Positions 7,394 through 15,618 of a stretch of 37,551 nt of DNA are shown here, one piece after another. The position numbers were made by a program, and so were the translations under genes. The first letter of the stretch is position 1, and every line of letters begins with the position of its first letter. A model generated the notes under the pieces. The model ran no database searches. It was not told the DNA's origin and saw nothing but the letters and a program-made list of their open reading frames with translations. The stretch is from Anaerolineae bacterium (GTDB lineage Bacteria > Chloroflexota > Anaerolineae > Anaerolineales > Anaerolineaceae), in assembly GCA_013178185.1 (NCBI GenBank), contig JABLXC010000035.1:1-37551 (forward strand). The letters are read 5' to 3'.

Positions 7394-8698
7394 ATGCGTG
7401 CAGTTGACATCATCATAAAAAAGAGAGATAAAGGCGAGCTTTCGGCTGAAGAGATCAAGTTTTTTGTTCAAGGGTATGTGAATGGTGAGATCCCAGATTA
7501 TCAGGCCAGCGCCTGGGCTATGGCTGTGCTTCTGAATGGAATGACAGACCAAGAGGCAACAGATCTGACCCTCGCGATGGCTTATTCTGGTGATACCCTC
7601 GATCTCTCAGGGATTGTGCCCCTGGCTGTGGATAAACATTCCACCGGCGGGGTGGGAGATAAAGTAACATTGATTGTTGCCCCGATTGTAGCGTCGTGCG
7701 GACTGCCGGTAGGGAAGATGTCAGGTCGTGGGCTTGGATTTAGCGGGGGTACGCTCGATAAGCTGGAATCGATCCCTGGTTACCGTGTAGATTTGAATAA
7801 AGAAGAGTTCTTGCACCAATTAAAGACAATAGGGATTGTAGTCACCGGCCAAAGCGCAGACCTCGCGCCAGCAGATGGCAAGTTCTATGCGCTTCGAGAC
7901 GTTACCGGCACCGTCCAGTCGCTGCCGCTCATTGCCGCCTCGGTGATGAGCAAAAAGATCGCAGGCGGCGCCCATGCCATTGTGCTGGACGTAAAAACCG
8001 GTGTTGGTGCATTTATGCAATCCCTTGACGAAGCTCGCGATCTGGCCCGGCTGATGGTTTCTATCGGCAAGATTACGGGGAGAAAAGTTGTCGCCTTGCT
8101 TTCTGATATGAACCAGCCTTTGGGTTGGACAATCGGTAATGCCCTAGAATTGAAAGAAGCGATTGACATTCTTCATGGGAGCGGGCCTGCCGACTTGCGT
8201 GAACATTGTGTGGTGGTTGCAAGCCATATGCTTGTGCTGGGCGAGAAAGCGGATACCCTTGAAGCGGCTCGTTCGATGGTGGAAAGTGCTATTGCACAAG
8301 GCAGGGCATGGAGAAAATTTAGAGAATTGGTGCATGCGCAAAAAGGCGATGTTCGTTTCATTGATGAGCCAGAGCGGTTGCCGGTCGCAGCGCTGGTGGA
8401 GAAGGTCCCCGCTCCACAAAGCGGATACTTGCAGGCGCTCAATGCCAGAGAAGTTGGCGAAACCAGCGTTGCTCTGGGTGCCGGCCGCGCCAAAAAAGGC
8501 GACCCGATTGATCATGCTGTGGGCATTGTGGTGCACCACAAGGTGGGCGACCGTGTCGAAAAAGGCGAGACATTATTCACGATTCACGCCAATGATGGCA
8601 ATAAACTTGCCGAAGCAAGGAAACGCTTGCTAAAGGCTTGCCAGTGGAGTGATCATCCCTGCCCGCCATTGCCGCTGTTTTATGGGGTGGTTTCATAA
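7394..8698 (+). CDS. pdp: Pyrimidine-nucleoside (thymidine) phosphorylase
   Basis: 434 residues. The protein cleaves thymidine, uridine or deoxyuridine with phosphate to base and (deoxy)ribose-1-phosphate in the cytosol. Family features in order: N-terminal alpha domain ([29 protein letters not shown]), phosphate-binding [10 protein letters not shown] (about residues 80-90), [16 protein letters not shown], the substrate segment [23 protein letters not shown], and a C-terminal barrel-sandwich domain ([15 protein letters not shown]-like). The ATG at 7394 has GGAG seven bases upstream and matches family N-termini; the GTG at 7379 adds five unlikely residues. Complements the purine phosphorylase at 22479. 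Pdp versus strict DeoA specificity cannot be told by eye. Confidence 0.93.
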   Translation: MRAVDIIIKKRDKGELSAEEIKFFVQGYVNGEIPDYQASAWAMAVLLNGMTDQEATDLTLAMAYSGDTLDLSGIVPLAVDKHSTGGVGDKVTLIVAPIVASCGLPVGKMSGRGLGFSGGTLDKLESIPGYRVDLNKEEFLHQLKTIGIVVTGQSADLAPADGKFYALRDVTGTVQSLPLIAASVMSKKIAGGAHAIVLDVKTGVGAFMQSLDEARDLARLMVSIGKITGRKVVALLSDMNQPLGWTIGNALELKEAIDILHGSGPADLREHCVVVASHMLVLGEKADTLEAARSMVESAIAQGRAWRKFRELVHAQKGDVRFIDEPERLPVAALVEKVPAPQSGYLQALNAREVGETSVALGAGRAKKGDPIDHAVGIVVHHKVGDRVEKGETLFTIHANDGNKLAEARKRLLKACQWSDHPCPPLPLFYGVVS

Positions 8699-8712
8699 TT
8701 GTCGAAAATTTG

Positions 8713-8741
8713 TTGACCTCTACAGTGGATTATGGCATAAT
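8713..8741 (+). promoter_or_regulatory. Promoter of the T-box leader and ileS
   Basis: TTGACC (8713-8718), 17-bp spacer, CATAAT (8736-8741). Transcription would begin near 8748, at the base of the T-box Stem I. The position fits the start of the leader. Confidence 0.8.
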
Positions 8742-8747
8742 CTGTGG

Positions 8748-9034
8748 GTCGAAAAAGGCGACGATAGAAACGAGTAGGCCCGTTACCGTCATCAGCGAGC
8801 CCGGGGGTGGTGTGAGCCGGGTTGGACGGAAAGGCTGAAAATCCTTCTGGAGCTGCGATCTGAACGCCGGGTTTTTCCCAGTTATTAGGTGAGCCGGTTT
8901 CGCCAATCGTTATCCTGGCGCAGATGCTTGAGAACAACAGCTTGCATCTGATCAAGCGCCTGCAGCAATGCAGGAATCAGGGTGGTACCGCGGGTTTATG
9001 ATCCCGTCCCTGTGTGGGATGGGTTTTATTTTTT
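8748..9034 (+). promoter_or_regulatory. T-box leader sensing uncharged tRNA-Ile
   Basis: The T-box core AGGGTGGTACCGCGG lies at 8979-8993. The antiterminator can be drawn: CAGGG 8978-8982 pairs with CCCTG 9008-9012, CGGG 8991-8994 with CCCG 9003-9006, leaving the bulge TGGTACC (8983-8989). Its TGGT complements an ACCA acceptor end, in keeping with an A discriminator. In Stem I, an AGTA loop at about 8774 and GAAAATC at 8837-8843 place ATC (8841-8843), an Ile codon, as specifier. A GATGCTTG/CAGCTTGCATC-type hairpin (about 8925-8950) is the likely Stem III. Binding of uncharged tRNA-Ile would allow read-through into ileS. This accounts for the 373-bp gene-free interval. Confidence 0.92.
9003..9034 (+). 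terminator. T-box leader terminator
   Basis: CCCGTCCC (9003-9010), loop TGTGT, GGGATGGG (9016-9023; one G-U pair), then TTTTATTTTTT. Its 5' arm also contributes to both antiterminator helices, so the two structures exclude each other. Confidence 0.92.
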
Positions 9035-9071
9035 AATTGATTGATTTATTCTCTGCATAGCAGGAGGCAGG

Positions 9072-12000
9072 ATGTTTCGACCAGTATCCTCAAAACTTGA
9101 TATCGTTTCGATGGAAGAAGAAGTCCTACGTTTCTGGAAAGAGCATGATGTTTTCCATAAATCTATGGATGAGCGCAAAGGCGGCCGTGAATACGTGTTC
9201 TATGAGGGCCCGCCGACTGCCAATGGCAAACCCGGCGTTCATCATGTTCTGGCGCGCGCTTTCAAAGATGTCTTTCCCCGTTACAAAACAATGCGCGGTT
9301 TCCATGTCAACCGACGGGGCGGTTGGGATACCCATGGCCTGCCCGTTGAGATTGAAGTAGAACGGCAGCTTGGTTTTACAAACAAGCAGCAAATTGAAGA
9401 ATACGGTATCGCCAGGTTCAATGAGTTGTGCCGTCAATCTGCTTTTACCTATATTCGGGAATGGGAAAGGATGACCGACCGGATGGGGTATTGGGTTGAC
9501 TTTGAAACGGCGTATATCACCTATAAAAATAGTTACATTGAATCGATTTGGTGGATATTGAAGAACTTTTGGGAAAAGGGCTTGCTCTATCAGGGTTTTA
9601 AGGTGGTGCCTTATTGTCCTCGTTGCGGCACACCGCTTTCGGATCATGAGGTCGCCCTGGGATATGATGAGGCTGAAGACCCGTCGGTTTTTGTGCGTAT
9701 GCCGTTGGTGGATGCGCCTGGAGTCTCTTTGTTGGTTTGGACCACCACGCCCTGGACTTTGCCAGGGAACGTTGCCGTGGCGGTGCATCCAGATGTTGAC
9801 TATGTAATGGTTGAACGCTCTCTGCCGGAGAACGGGACGGAACGTTTGATCCTGGCGCAGGCGTTGCTCGAAAAAGTGTTTGGCGATGAACAGGTTCGAA
9901 TCGTAGATCAGTTCAAAGGAAAGCAATTAAAAGGGAAACGCTACAATCCCTTGTTTACTTTTCTGCCGACTGACAAGCCTGCTCACCGGGTGGTGCTGGG
10001 AGATTTTGTTACCACCGAAGATGGCTCCGGCTTGGTTCATATCGCTCCCGCTTTCGGCGCAGAGGACATGCAGGTTGCGCTGGAAGAGGATTTGCCAATT
10101 CTCATGACCGTCGCTGAAGACGGCACATTTACCTCCGACGTTCGGCCCTGGAGCGGTAAATTTGTCAAGGATGCGGATCCTTACATCATCCGAGACCTGG
10201 AAGAGCGAGGGCTCCTGTTCCGGGCGGGAACCTATGTGCATACCTATCCTTTTTGCTGGCGTTGTTCTACGCCGTTGTTATATTACGCCCGCCCGACCTG
10301 GTATGTGCGCACAAGCCAGTTCAAAGACCGTCTGGTTGCTCTAAATGAAAAAATCAACTGGTATCCAAATCATATTAAACACGGTCGTTTTGGGAACTGG
10401 CTGGAAAACAATGTGGACTGGGCTTTAGGTCGCGAGCGATATTGGGGAACCCCGCTGCCGGTTTGGGAATGCGATGCCTGCCACCACCAATTGTGCATTG
10501 GTTCGCGTCAAGAACTTTCTGATTTTTCTGGGCGTGACCTTGGGGATTTGGATCTGCACCGTCCTCACGTGGATGAAGTTCGACTTCGCTGTCCGGAGTG
10601 CGGCGGCAGTATGCAAAGGGTACCTGAGTTAATTGACGTTTGGTTTGATTCCGGGTCGATGCCGGTTTCTCAGTGGCACTACCCGTTTGAAAACCAGGAG
10701 ATCTTTAAACAACAGTTCCCAGCCGATTATATCTGCGAAGCTGTAGACCAGACTCGCGGTTGGTTCTATTCTTTACACGCCATCAGCACTCTCTTGTTCG
10801 ATCAGGAATGTTTTAAGAACGTCATCTGTCTTGGGCTGATCCTGGATGGTCAGGGTCAAAAGATGTCGAAATCTAAAGGAAATGTGGTGGATCCGTGGGA
10901 AGTTCTGAACAAACAGGGTGCAGATGCGATGCGCTGGTATTTATACACCGCCAGTCCCCCAGGGCAAGAGCGTCGTTTTTCCAGCGATTTGGTTGCCGAA
11001 GTGGTGCGAAACTTTACCCTGACTCTCTGGAACACTTATTCGTTTTTTGTGATGTATGCCAATCTTGACCAATGGCGGCCTTCCACCGCGCAGATCACGT
11101 ATAGTTCGCTAGATCGCTGGCTGCGTTCTGCGCTGCATGCCCTGACGCGAGATGTAACAGCCGCGCTGGAGAATTATGATATTTTGGGCGCCACCCGCCC
11201 GATTGAAACTTTTGTGGATCAGCTCTCCAACTGGTATCTTCGCCGTTCCCGCCGCCGTTTTTGGAAGACCGAATCGGATGCGGACAAACAGGCTGCTTAT
11301 GCCACACTTTATGAAGCCCTGGTGACGCTTTCCAAACTGCTGGCGCCCACCATGCCTTTTATGGCTGAGCAGTTATACCAGAATTTGGTCCGCTCTTGGG
11401 ATGCAGAAGCGCCTATATCGGTGCATTTGGCAAGCTGGCCGGAGTACGATGATGCTCTGATTGATGAGGTTCTAAACCGTGAGATGGCTTTAACCATGAA
11501 ACTGGCCTCACTTGGCCATGCAGCTCGTAACAAAGCCAATCGGAAGGTGCGCCAGCCTCTGGCAGAAGCGACGTTTTCGGTTGGAAATCTGGAAGAGCGA
11601 AGCATCATTGAAAAATACGCCGAGTTGCTGGAAGATGAGTTAAACGTAAAGAAAGTTCGCCCGCTGGATGCAGTAGGCGAAGCCGTTGACTACAGCCTTA
11701 AACCTTTGCCCAAGCAGCTTGGTCAGAAATATGGTGGGCGTTTCCCGGCTGTTCAGAAAGCAATCCTCGAACAAAACCAGGTTGAGGCGGCAAACAAACT
11801 GATGGCAGGGCAAAATTTGGTCATCCAGGTCAATGGGGAAGTGATTGAGATCTTGCCTGAAGAGGTTGAGGTCCGGGCGCAAGCAAGGGCTGGTTTTGCT
11901 GTTGCTTCTGAGGGAGGATATCTGGCTGCCTTGATTACGGATCTAACCCCTGAACTGGTTCAAGAAGGTCTGGCGCGCGAATTTGTCCGCCGAGTTCAAG

Positions 12001-12224
12001 ATTTGAGAAAGCAAGCGGATCTTGATATTGCAGACCGGATAAGAATCTATTACGAAGCTTCCCCTGGATTAGAGCGGGCGATTGAAGCTTTCAAAGAATA
12101 CATTATGGGTGAGACGCTCGCGTTGAAAATGCTGGCAGCGCCGGCACCTGCGGGCATTCCTTCTGCTATGGACGAATTCGACGGGGAAAAATTGACGATT
12201 GCTCTGGAGAAGTTTACGGATTAG
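9072..12224 (+). CDS. ileS: Isoleucyl-tRNA synthetase, GXHH variant
   Basis: 1050 residues, class I aminoacyl-tRNA synthetase that charges tRNA-Ile. The usual HXGH signature is replaced by GVHH (residues 55-58, bases 9234-9245) within GPPTANGKPGVHH. The second ATP motif is standard, KMSKS at 597-601. Between them lies the CP1 editing domain (about 190-390, with TTTPWTLPGN). Cys-rich segments (CPRCGTP, CWRCSTP, CDAC...CPECGG) are probable zinc sites, and an anticodon-binding domain of the long IleRS2 type ends the protein. RBS AGGAGG at 9062-9067. Expression is controlled by the T-box. The GXHH exchange is known in some IleRS2 enzymes and has been linked to very strong mupirocin resistance; for this enzyme that is inference. 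Confidence 0.97.
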   Translation: MFRPVSSKLDIVSMEEEVLRFWKEHDVFHKSMDERKGGREYVFYEGPPTANGKPGVHHVLARAFKDVFPRYKTMRGFHVNRRGGWDTHGLPVEIEVERQLGFTNKQQIEEYGIARFNELCRQSAFTYIREWERMTDRMGYWVDFETAYITYKNSYIESIWWILKNFWEKGLLYQGFKVVPYCPRCGTPLSDHEVALGYDEAEDPSVFVRMPLVDAPGVSLLVWTTTPWTLPGNVAVAVHPDVDYVMVERSLPENGTERLILAQALLEKVFGDEQVRIVDQFKGKQLKGKRYNPLFTFLPTDKPAHRVVLGDFVTTEDGSGLVHIAPAFGAEDMQVALEEDLPILMTVAEDGTFTSDVRPWSGKFVKDADPYIIRDLEERGLLFRAGTYVHTYPFCWRCSTPLLYYARPTWYVRTSQFKDRLVALNEKINWYPNHIKHGRFGNWLENNVDWALGRERYWGTPLPVWECDACHHQLCIGSRQELSDFSGRDLGDLDLHRPHVDEVRLRCPECGGSMQRVPELIDVWFDSGSMPVSQWHYPFENQEIFKQQFPADYICEAVDQTRGWFYSLHAISTLLFDQECFKNVICLGLILDGQGQKMSKSKGNVVDPWEVLNKQGADAMRWYLYTASPPGQERRFSSDLVAEVVRNFTLTLWNTYSFFVMYANLDQWRPSTAQITYSSLDRWLRSALHALTRDVTAALENYDILGATRPIETFVDQLSNWYLRRSRRRFWKTESDADKQAAYATLYEALVTLSKLLAPTMPFMAEQLYQNLVRSWDAEAPISVHLASWPEYDDALIDEVLNREMALTMKLASLGHAARNKANRKVRQPLAEATFSVGNLEERSIIEKYAELLEDELNVKKVRPLDAVGEAVDYSLKPLPKQLGQKYGGRFPAVQKAILEQNQVEAANKLMAGQNLVIQVNGEVIEILPEEVEVRAQARAGFAVASEGGYLAALITDLTPELVQEGLAREFVRRVQDLRKQADLDIADRIRIYYEASPGLERAIEAFKEYIMGETLALKMLAAPAPAGIPSAMDEFDGEKLTIALEKFTD

Positions 12225-12272
12225 ATTTGACCTGCTTTGTAAACAAGAAGAAAAGTAGATTTTATGATTGTC

Positions 12273-12314
12273 ATCCCTGGCGCGTTGCAACTGCAACGTG
12301 ATCAGGGATTTTTT
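12273..12314 (+). terminator. Intrinsic terminator of ileS
   Basis: ATCCCTG (12273-12279) pairs with CAGGGAT (12303-12309), and an inner hairpin CGTTGC/GCAACG (12283-12288/12293-12298) closes on AACT. A run of six T follows from 12309. It isolates ileS from the next cluster. Confidence 0.9.
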
Positions 12315-12338
12315 ATCGGGTATAAATTCGACATTTTC

Positions 12339-12366
12339 TTTACAATTATTATAAAAATGCTAAAAT
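12339..12366 (+). promoter_or_regulatory. Promoter of the GTP-derived metabolite cluster
   Basis: TTTACA (12339-12344), 16-bp spacer, TAAAAT (12361-12366). An overlapping alternative is TTCGAC (12327-12332) with TATAAA (12350-12355), spacer 17. The first would start transcription at or just before the ATG at 12376 (leaderless mRNA); the second leaves a leader of about 14 bases. Either way the leader is extremely short. Confidence 0.6.
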
Positions 12367-12375
12367 TAGTCCAAG

Positions 12376-13536
12376 ATGATCTCGAACGACTCCGGCTACG
12401 CGCTCTCTCTCCTCAGGCGGACATCAATTATATGGGCCATTTTTTGTGCTGCATTGGTGTCGTTTTGCGTATGGCAATTGGGAATACGATGGGAAAGAGG
12501 CGCCGCGATTGGGTGGGGGGTCATCAGCGCGGCAATTTTGATTCTGCAATTCTCTTTTCTCTGGCGGCATCTTCACGAGAATGTAAACCCTAAAAGTGGC
12601 CGCCTTTATAAATCGTTTGGCCTGGCGAACTGGTTATCACTCATTCGCGGCGCTCTGGTTGCTTTCATGGCGGGATTTCTGGTAGGTTTACCTCCAGTCC
12701 AGGGTCTGGTTTGGGCGCCAGGAACTCTGTATATCCTTGCCAATATTATGGATTTTTTGGACGGCTACGCTGCCCGCAGCCTTGGGCAATCCACTCCACT
12801 TGGGGAGGTGTTGGATATGAGCCTGGATGGAACCGGTGTTCTCGTTGGGGCTTTATTAGCGTGGCGTTTTGACCAGGCTCCGCTTTGGTTTGTACTGGTT
12901 GGCCTGGCGCGTTTCCTGTTTCTTTTTGGGGGATGGATGCGTAAACGATTGAGAAAACCGATCTTTCCTCTCAGCGATAATCCCTATCGGCGAGCGTTGG
13001 CAGGATCGCAAATGCTTTTTATCGGGATTATCTTGCTCCCCATCTATCCACCAACTGTCGCCAGGTGGGCGGCCACCTTTTTCATGCTTCCTTTCCTGGC
13101 AGGGTTTTTTCGGGATTGGTTAGTTTTCAGCGGACAGATTTCTGAGAAAAGTGGGCCAGATCTGATCTTTTGGAAAAAACTGATCAAGGGCGGCAGCGAC
13201 TGGGTGTCATTGTTTCTACGGATCTTTCTCATCGCGACTTTGACCTGGGTCGTGATCGCCGTCTCATTGCCATTCCAATCCGGTCTGGTCTGGGTTGGGA
13301 TGGCGCTGATCAACAGCTTTTTGCTCTTCGGATTGGTCTCACGGGGGATCGCAGTGGTTTTGATGATGGTATCCGGATATCTGGCAGGCCTGGAGCCTGT
13401 GCGTTTGGAATACTGGGTAATTTTCTTTGTCAGTATGGCGCTCTTTTTTATCGGCTCTGGGCGATTCTCAAAATGGTCGCCAGAAGATCATCTAATATTT
13501 CAACGCGCAGGCAAAAGGAGGACGGGCGAGGGGTGA
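12376..13536 (+). CDS. CDP-alcohol phosphotransferase-type membrane enzyme
   Basis: 386 residues, about eight hydrophobic segments. The complete family signature D-x2-D-G-x2-A-R-x8-G-x3-D-x3-D is present around residues 118-143 (DFLDGYAAR, then GEVLDMSLD). Such enzymes transfer a substituted phosphate group from a CDP-activated donor to an alcohol in the membrane. The protein is about twice the length of PgsA-like members, with a long N-terminal helix region and a large hydrophobic C-terminal extension of no recognised kind. No Shine-Dalgarno precedes the ATG. It heads a nine-gene set and overlaps the next gene by 4 bp. Substrate unknown. Confidence 0.8.
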   Translation: MISNDSGYALSLLRRTSIIWAIFCAALVSFCVWQLGIRWERGAAIGWGVISAAILILQFSFLWRHLHENVNPKSGRLYKSFGLANWLSLIRGALVAFMAGFLVGLPPVQGLVWAPGTLYILANIMDFLDGYAARSLGQSTPLGEVLDMSLDGTGVLVGALLAWRFDQAPLWFVLVGLARFLFLFGGWMRKRLRKPIFPLSDNPYRRALAGSQMLFIGIILLPIYPPTVARWAATFFMLPFLAGFFRDWLVFSGQISEKSGPDLIFWKKLIKGGSDWVSLFLRIFLIATLTWVVIAVSLPFQSGLVWVGMALINSFLLFGLVSRGIAVVLMMVSGYLAGLEPVRLEYWVIFFVSMALFFIGSGRFSKWSPEDHLIFQRAGKRRTGEG

Positions 13537-14540
13537 AGAAAAAATTGCGCTTTGTCCATTTGCTCTGGCTGTTTGTTCCCCTCCTTATATGGTGGACAGT
13601 GAAGGATATTCCGCTTAAACAAGTGGTCGAGGCGCTGGCGGTTTTGAGAGCCTGGAAAATCTTTGCCTTATTGGTGATTAACCTGGCCATTTTATTACTC
13701 TTTAGCGGCAGGTGGTGGTTCATACTTAAGTCCATGGGACATTCTATTCACTATTTCTTGTTGACTTTTTACAGGATAGCCAGTTTTTCTGTCAGCTATT
13801 TCACGCCAGGGACCCAATTTGGCGGCGAGCCGTTGCAAGTTTTCCTGGTCCAAAGGCATCATGGCGTTCCGGGGCCGCAGGCGATTTCCAGTGTGTTCCT
13901 GGATAAAGTGATTGAGGTATTGGCAAATTTTACCTTTCTGGTCATTGGGTTGGTGACCATTTTCCTTGGCGGATATTCCTCTGGACAGTTTCAACCCTGG
14001 CTGTTTGGTCTTGCGCTGCTTATTCTTTTTCTTCCGTTATTGCATCTGGTTTTGCTGCGGCGGGGGGTCTTGCCTCTTAAATTATTGCTGGGGAAGATCA
14101 CGCCCGGCTCTCTTCCCTGGCCTGCTGTGAGCCGTATTCTTGCTTTGAGCGTTCAGACTGAGACTGAATTATCTGAATACCTCCGGAAGAATTCTTCCGG
14201 AGTAAGGGTTGCGGTCCTGATTTCCGGATTGACATGGGCAGCGATGATTTTCGAATATGGGTTAATGCTGACATTTTTGGGTGTTCGTTTGAGTCTAGCG
14301 CAGACTATCAGCGCCTTAACTGCGGCGCGCCTTGCATTTCTTTTCCCTGTGCCAGCGGGGCTGGGTGTGTTGGAAGCCAGCCAGGTATTTGCACTTCAAA
14401 TGTTCGGGTATCCCCCAGGTTTGGGTTTGTCTCTTGCCCTGTTGATTCGCGCCAGGGATGTTCTGGTCGGATTAATGGGATTGTGGATCAGCGGCTGGAC
14501 AATGAAAAGAACTCCAATGCCCTTTAAATATTCGGATTAG
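13533..14540 (+). CDS. UPF0104 / lysylphosphatidylglycerol-synthase-TM-like protein
   Basis: 335 residues, about eight membrane segments. The GTG at 13533 (AGGAGG at 13516-13521, 4-bp overlap with the preceding stop) is chosen over longer in-frame extensions that run through the upstream gene. SVSYFTPGTQFGGEPLQVFLV and the C-terminal FPVPAGLGVLEASQVF stretch are characteristic of the UPF0104/LPG_synthase_TM family, the membrane half of MprF, associated with flipping or handling lipid-linked substrates. There is no catalytic synthase domain. Pairing with a CDP-alcohol phosphotransferase suggests it handles that enzyme's lipid product; this is inference. Confidence 0.78.
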   Translation: MKKKLRFVHLLWLFVPLLIWWTVKDIPLKQVVEALAVLRAWKIFALLVINLAILLLFSGRWWFILKSMGHSIHYFLLTFYRIASFSVSYFTPGTQFGGEPLQVFLVQRHHGVPGPQAISSVFLDKVIEVLANFTFLVIGLVTIFLGGYSSGQFQPWLFGLALLILFLPLLHLVLLRRGVLPLKLLLGKITPGSLPWPAVSRILALSVQTETELSEYLRKNSSGVRVAVLISGLTWAAMIFEYGLMLTFLGVRLSLAQTISALTAARLAFLFPVPAGLGVLEASQVFALQMFGYPPGLGLSLALLIRARDVLVGLMGLWISGWTMKRTPMPFKYSD

Positions 14541-14558
14541 AGGTTTTAGGAGGAAACG

Positions 14559-14897
14559 ATGAACAGCACAAATAAATTTACGGGATTACAAATAGGGATT
14601 GTCTTCTTGACAATGGCAACAGCCCTCATTCATTTTTACCTGAACGTAATAATGGGTAAGCTCGATATTCTGTTCACCTTGAATGGATTAGGTTATCTAG
14701 CCCTGCTGGCTGGGTTATACCTTCCTTTGCCCGTGGCAAGAGATCACCGACGCCTCGTACGTGTGGTTATGATTGGCTATACGGTGTTGACGATTGTGTT
14801 GTGGGTGTTTATGGGCAAGCCCTATACCATGCTGGGTTATATCACCAAGTTGATCGAGCTCAGCCTTGTGATCCTGCTGCTTTTTAAGAGACCATAA
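14559..14897 (+). CDS. Small four-helix membrane protein of unknown function
   Basis: 112 residues with four hydrophobic segments (about 10-30, 38-57, 68-87, 93-110) and short polar turns. No signature motif is recognised. The start has an excellent AGGAGG site seven bases upstream and the gene lies 18 bp after the UPF0104 gene, 70 bp before ribA, so it belongs to the same transcription unit. It may be a small accessory subunit of the membrane enzymes encoded before it. Confidence 0.7.
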   Translation: MNSTNKFTGLQIGIVFLTMATALIHFYLNVIMGKLDILFTLNGLGYLALLAGLYLPLPVARDHRRLVRVVMIGYTVLTIVLWVFMGKPYTMLGYITKLIELSLVILLLFKRP

Positions 14898-14967
14898 TAG
14901 CGTTATGAATTCATCGAGGGCGGGGATGGCTGTACCAGGGAGAAATTTAGTAAGAGGAGAGGCACCT

Positions 14968-15618
14968 ATGGATCGTGATAACCAATTGACAAGGGTGGTT
15001 TGTGCGCGTGTGCCAATGGCTGCAGGTGAGTTTCAGCTTTGCGCGTATGAAAATTCCAAAGACAACAAAGAGCATCTGGCGTTGGTTTTTGGGGATGTAT
15101 ATGAGAAGACCGCCGTGCTTGTACGAATCCATTCCGAGTGTTTTACCGGTGATGTTTTGGGATCCAGGCGGTGCGATTGTGGCGAGCAACTGCAAAAGGC
15201 AATAGAGACCATCACTGCTGAAGGGCATGGCGTTATTGTCTACTTGCGCCAAGAAGGAAGGGGAATCGGATTGGTAGAAAAACTTAAGTCCTATAACCTC
15301 CAGGATCATGGGCTGGATACCGTAGAAGCAAACCTGGCGCTTGGGCATCAGGCAGATGAGCGCGATTACGGCCTGGCCGCAGCAATTCTTCGGGATTTGG
15401 GCGTCCGTTCTGTGCGGCTCCTTACCAATAATCCTGACAAAATAAAAGACCTGGAGAGTTCGGGTATCCCGGTTTTAGAGCGAATTCCAGTCGTCCCGAC
15501 GATTTACGCCGATAATTTTTCTTATCTTCAAACAAAAGTGCAGCGGATGAATCACCTGTTGAATATGGAGGAGGTTTTTCAAATCGTATCGGGAGAAAGA
15601 AAAAATGGAGACCATTAA
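14968..15618 (+). CDS. ribA: GTP cyclohydrolase II (stand-alone)
   Basis: 216 residues from ATG 14968 (AGAGGAGAG upstream); an earlier in-frame ATG at 14905 lacks this site. Zinc ligands C58, C69 and C71 lie in SECFTGDVLGSRRCDCG, followed by RQEGRGIG (94-101), TVEANLALGHQADERDYG and RLLTNNPDK. Tyr109 aligns with E. coli RibA Tyr105, which goes with full GTP to 2,5-diamino-6-ribosylamino-pyrimidinone phosphate conversion rather than formamide release. No fused RibB (DHBP synthase) domain and no ribB, ribH or ribE nearby. It could serve riboflavin synthesis or the specialised cluster around it. Overlaps the next gene by 14 bp. Confidence 0.93.
   Translation: MDRDNQLTRVVCARVPMAAGEFQLCAYENSKDNKEHLALVFGDVYEKTAVLVRIHSECFTGDVLGSRRCDCGEQLQKAIETITAEGHGVIVYLRQEGRGIGLVEKLKSYNLQDHGLDTVEANLALGHQADERDYGLAAAILRDLGVRSVRLLTNNPDKIKDLESSGIPVLERIPVVPTIYADNFSYLQTKVQRMNHLLNMEEVFQIVSGERKNGDH

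Noticed and set aside
13170-13532. Upstream in-frame extension of the UPF0104 gene
   Set aside because: It runs through the preceding phosphotransferase gene, has no homology, and a strong AGGAGG precedes the GTG at 13533.
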